Origin: Acidobacteriota bacterium
Lineage (GTDB): Bacteria > Acidobacteriota > Vicinamibacteria > Vicinamibacterales > UBA2999
Length of the DNA stretch: 6,235 bases
Assembly: GCA_020851835.1 (NCBI GenBank)
Contig: JADZBZ010000053.1
Location: 1-6,235, forward strand
Direction: 5' to 3'
Shown here: positions 6,018 to 6,235 of the stretch, in pieces
How the letters are laid out: each line of letters opens with the position of its first letter
Position numbering within the stretch: the first letter of the stretch is position 1
Program-made: the position numbers and the translations under genes
Notes under the pieces: model-generated
What the model was told of the DNA's origin: nothing
Seen by the model: only the letters and a program-made list of their open reading frames with translations
Database searches by the model: none

Positions 6018-6235
6018 CTAGGCTGTGGGCTCTTGGGCCCGTTGCTCATGGCCGTCTGCCGCTTGCCGCCGGTCCCGTTGCACCTTCGCTGGAATGCCGG
6101 TGGCGATAGCGAACTCCGGGATGGCTCCCACGACCACGGCGCCGGCCCCGATGATGGCGTCGCGGCCGATGGCCGAGCCGTCGGTGACCACCACGTGCGT
6201 GCCCAGCCACACGCCGTCGCCGACGTCGATGCCGC
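6018..6235 (-). CDS. C-terminal end of a hexapeptide-repeat (left-handed beta-helix) acyltransferase (partial, 5' end outside window)
   Basis: The minus-strand frame is open to the window end and stops at TAG (6020-6018); about 72 residues are visible, beginning GIDVGDGVWLGTHVVV. The repeats IDVGDGVWLGTHVVVTDG, SAIGRDAIIGAGAVVV and the closing IPEFAIATGIPAKVQRDR are the usual end of a LbetaH acyltransferase, in which [LIV]-G-x-x-x-x hexapeptides form the coil and the A-G-x-PAK segment ends it. The family transfers acetyl or other acyl groups from CoA to sugars or small molecules. A hydrophilic tail of about 20 residues (QAADGHEQRAQEPTA) follows the helix and looks disordered. The GTG at 6212 is only an internal codon of the beta-helix, not a credible start. 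It is upstream of asnB by 5 bp, consistent with a glycan-decoration operon. The substrate cannot be told from this fragment. Confidence 0.9.
   Translation of the reverse strand, partial: GIDVGDGVWLGTHVVVTDGSAIGRDAIIGAGAVVVGAIPEFAIATGIPAKVQRDRRQAADGHEQRAQEPTA

Overview
The window is a GC-rich bacterial chromosome or metagenome fragment carrying six protein genes, two of them cut by the window ends. Gene content (a GT-C-like membrane protein with a soluble tail, a WD40/PD40 propeller, a GlpD-like flavoprotein, glutamine-dependent asparagine synthase, a hexapeptide-repeat acyltransferase) and the strong G/C preference at third codon positions would suit an environmental lineage such as Acidobacteriota (Vicinamibacteria-like). 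That taxonomic guess is inference only; there is no rRNA or marker gene here.

Layout. Positions 1-675 (+) hold the C-terminal part of a polytopic membrane protein. It converges, with only 31 bp between stops, on a minus-strand pair: a class I SAM methyltransferase (2310 to 1555), followed by a TolB-like beta-propeller protein (ending at 707) whose start must overlap the methyltransferase if its first blade is complete. A 95-bp A/T-richer divergent region separates the methyltransferase from a plus-strand FAD-dependent glycerol-3-phosphate dehydrogenase-like gene (2406-4040). That gene converges on a second minus-strand pair: the C-terminal end of a left-handed beta-helix acyltransferase (6018 to beyond the window end) and, 5 bp downstream of it, a full-length asparagine synthase B-type amidotransferase (6012 to 4129). 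The 88-bp convergent spacer between the GlpD-like gene and asnB is packed with short direct repeats and a strong hairpin.

How the genes fit together. A GT-C-like membrane protein, a methyltransferase, an acyltransferase and an AsnB-type amidotransferase are the sort of genes found together in surface-glycan or exopolysaccharide clusters, where AsnB-like proteins amidate sugars or acids and acyltransferases decorate them. The GlpD-like oxidoreductase and the propeller are less expected there. No mobile element, CRISPR array, RNA gene or obviously new defence system is visible. The most interesting points are the repeat/hairpin block at 4042-4127, the possible dual-coding overlap at 1555-1639, and altered substrate-site motifs in the GlpD-like protein.
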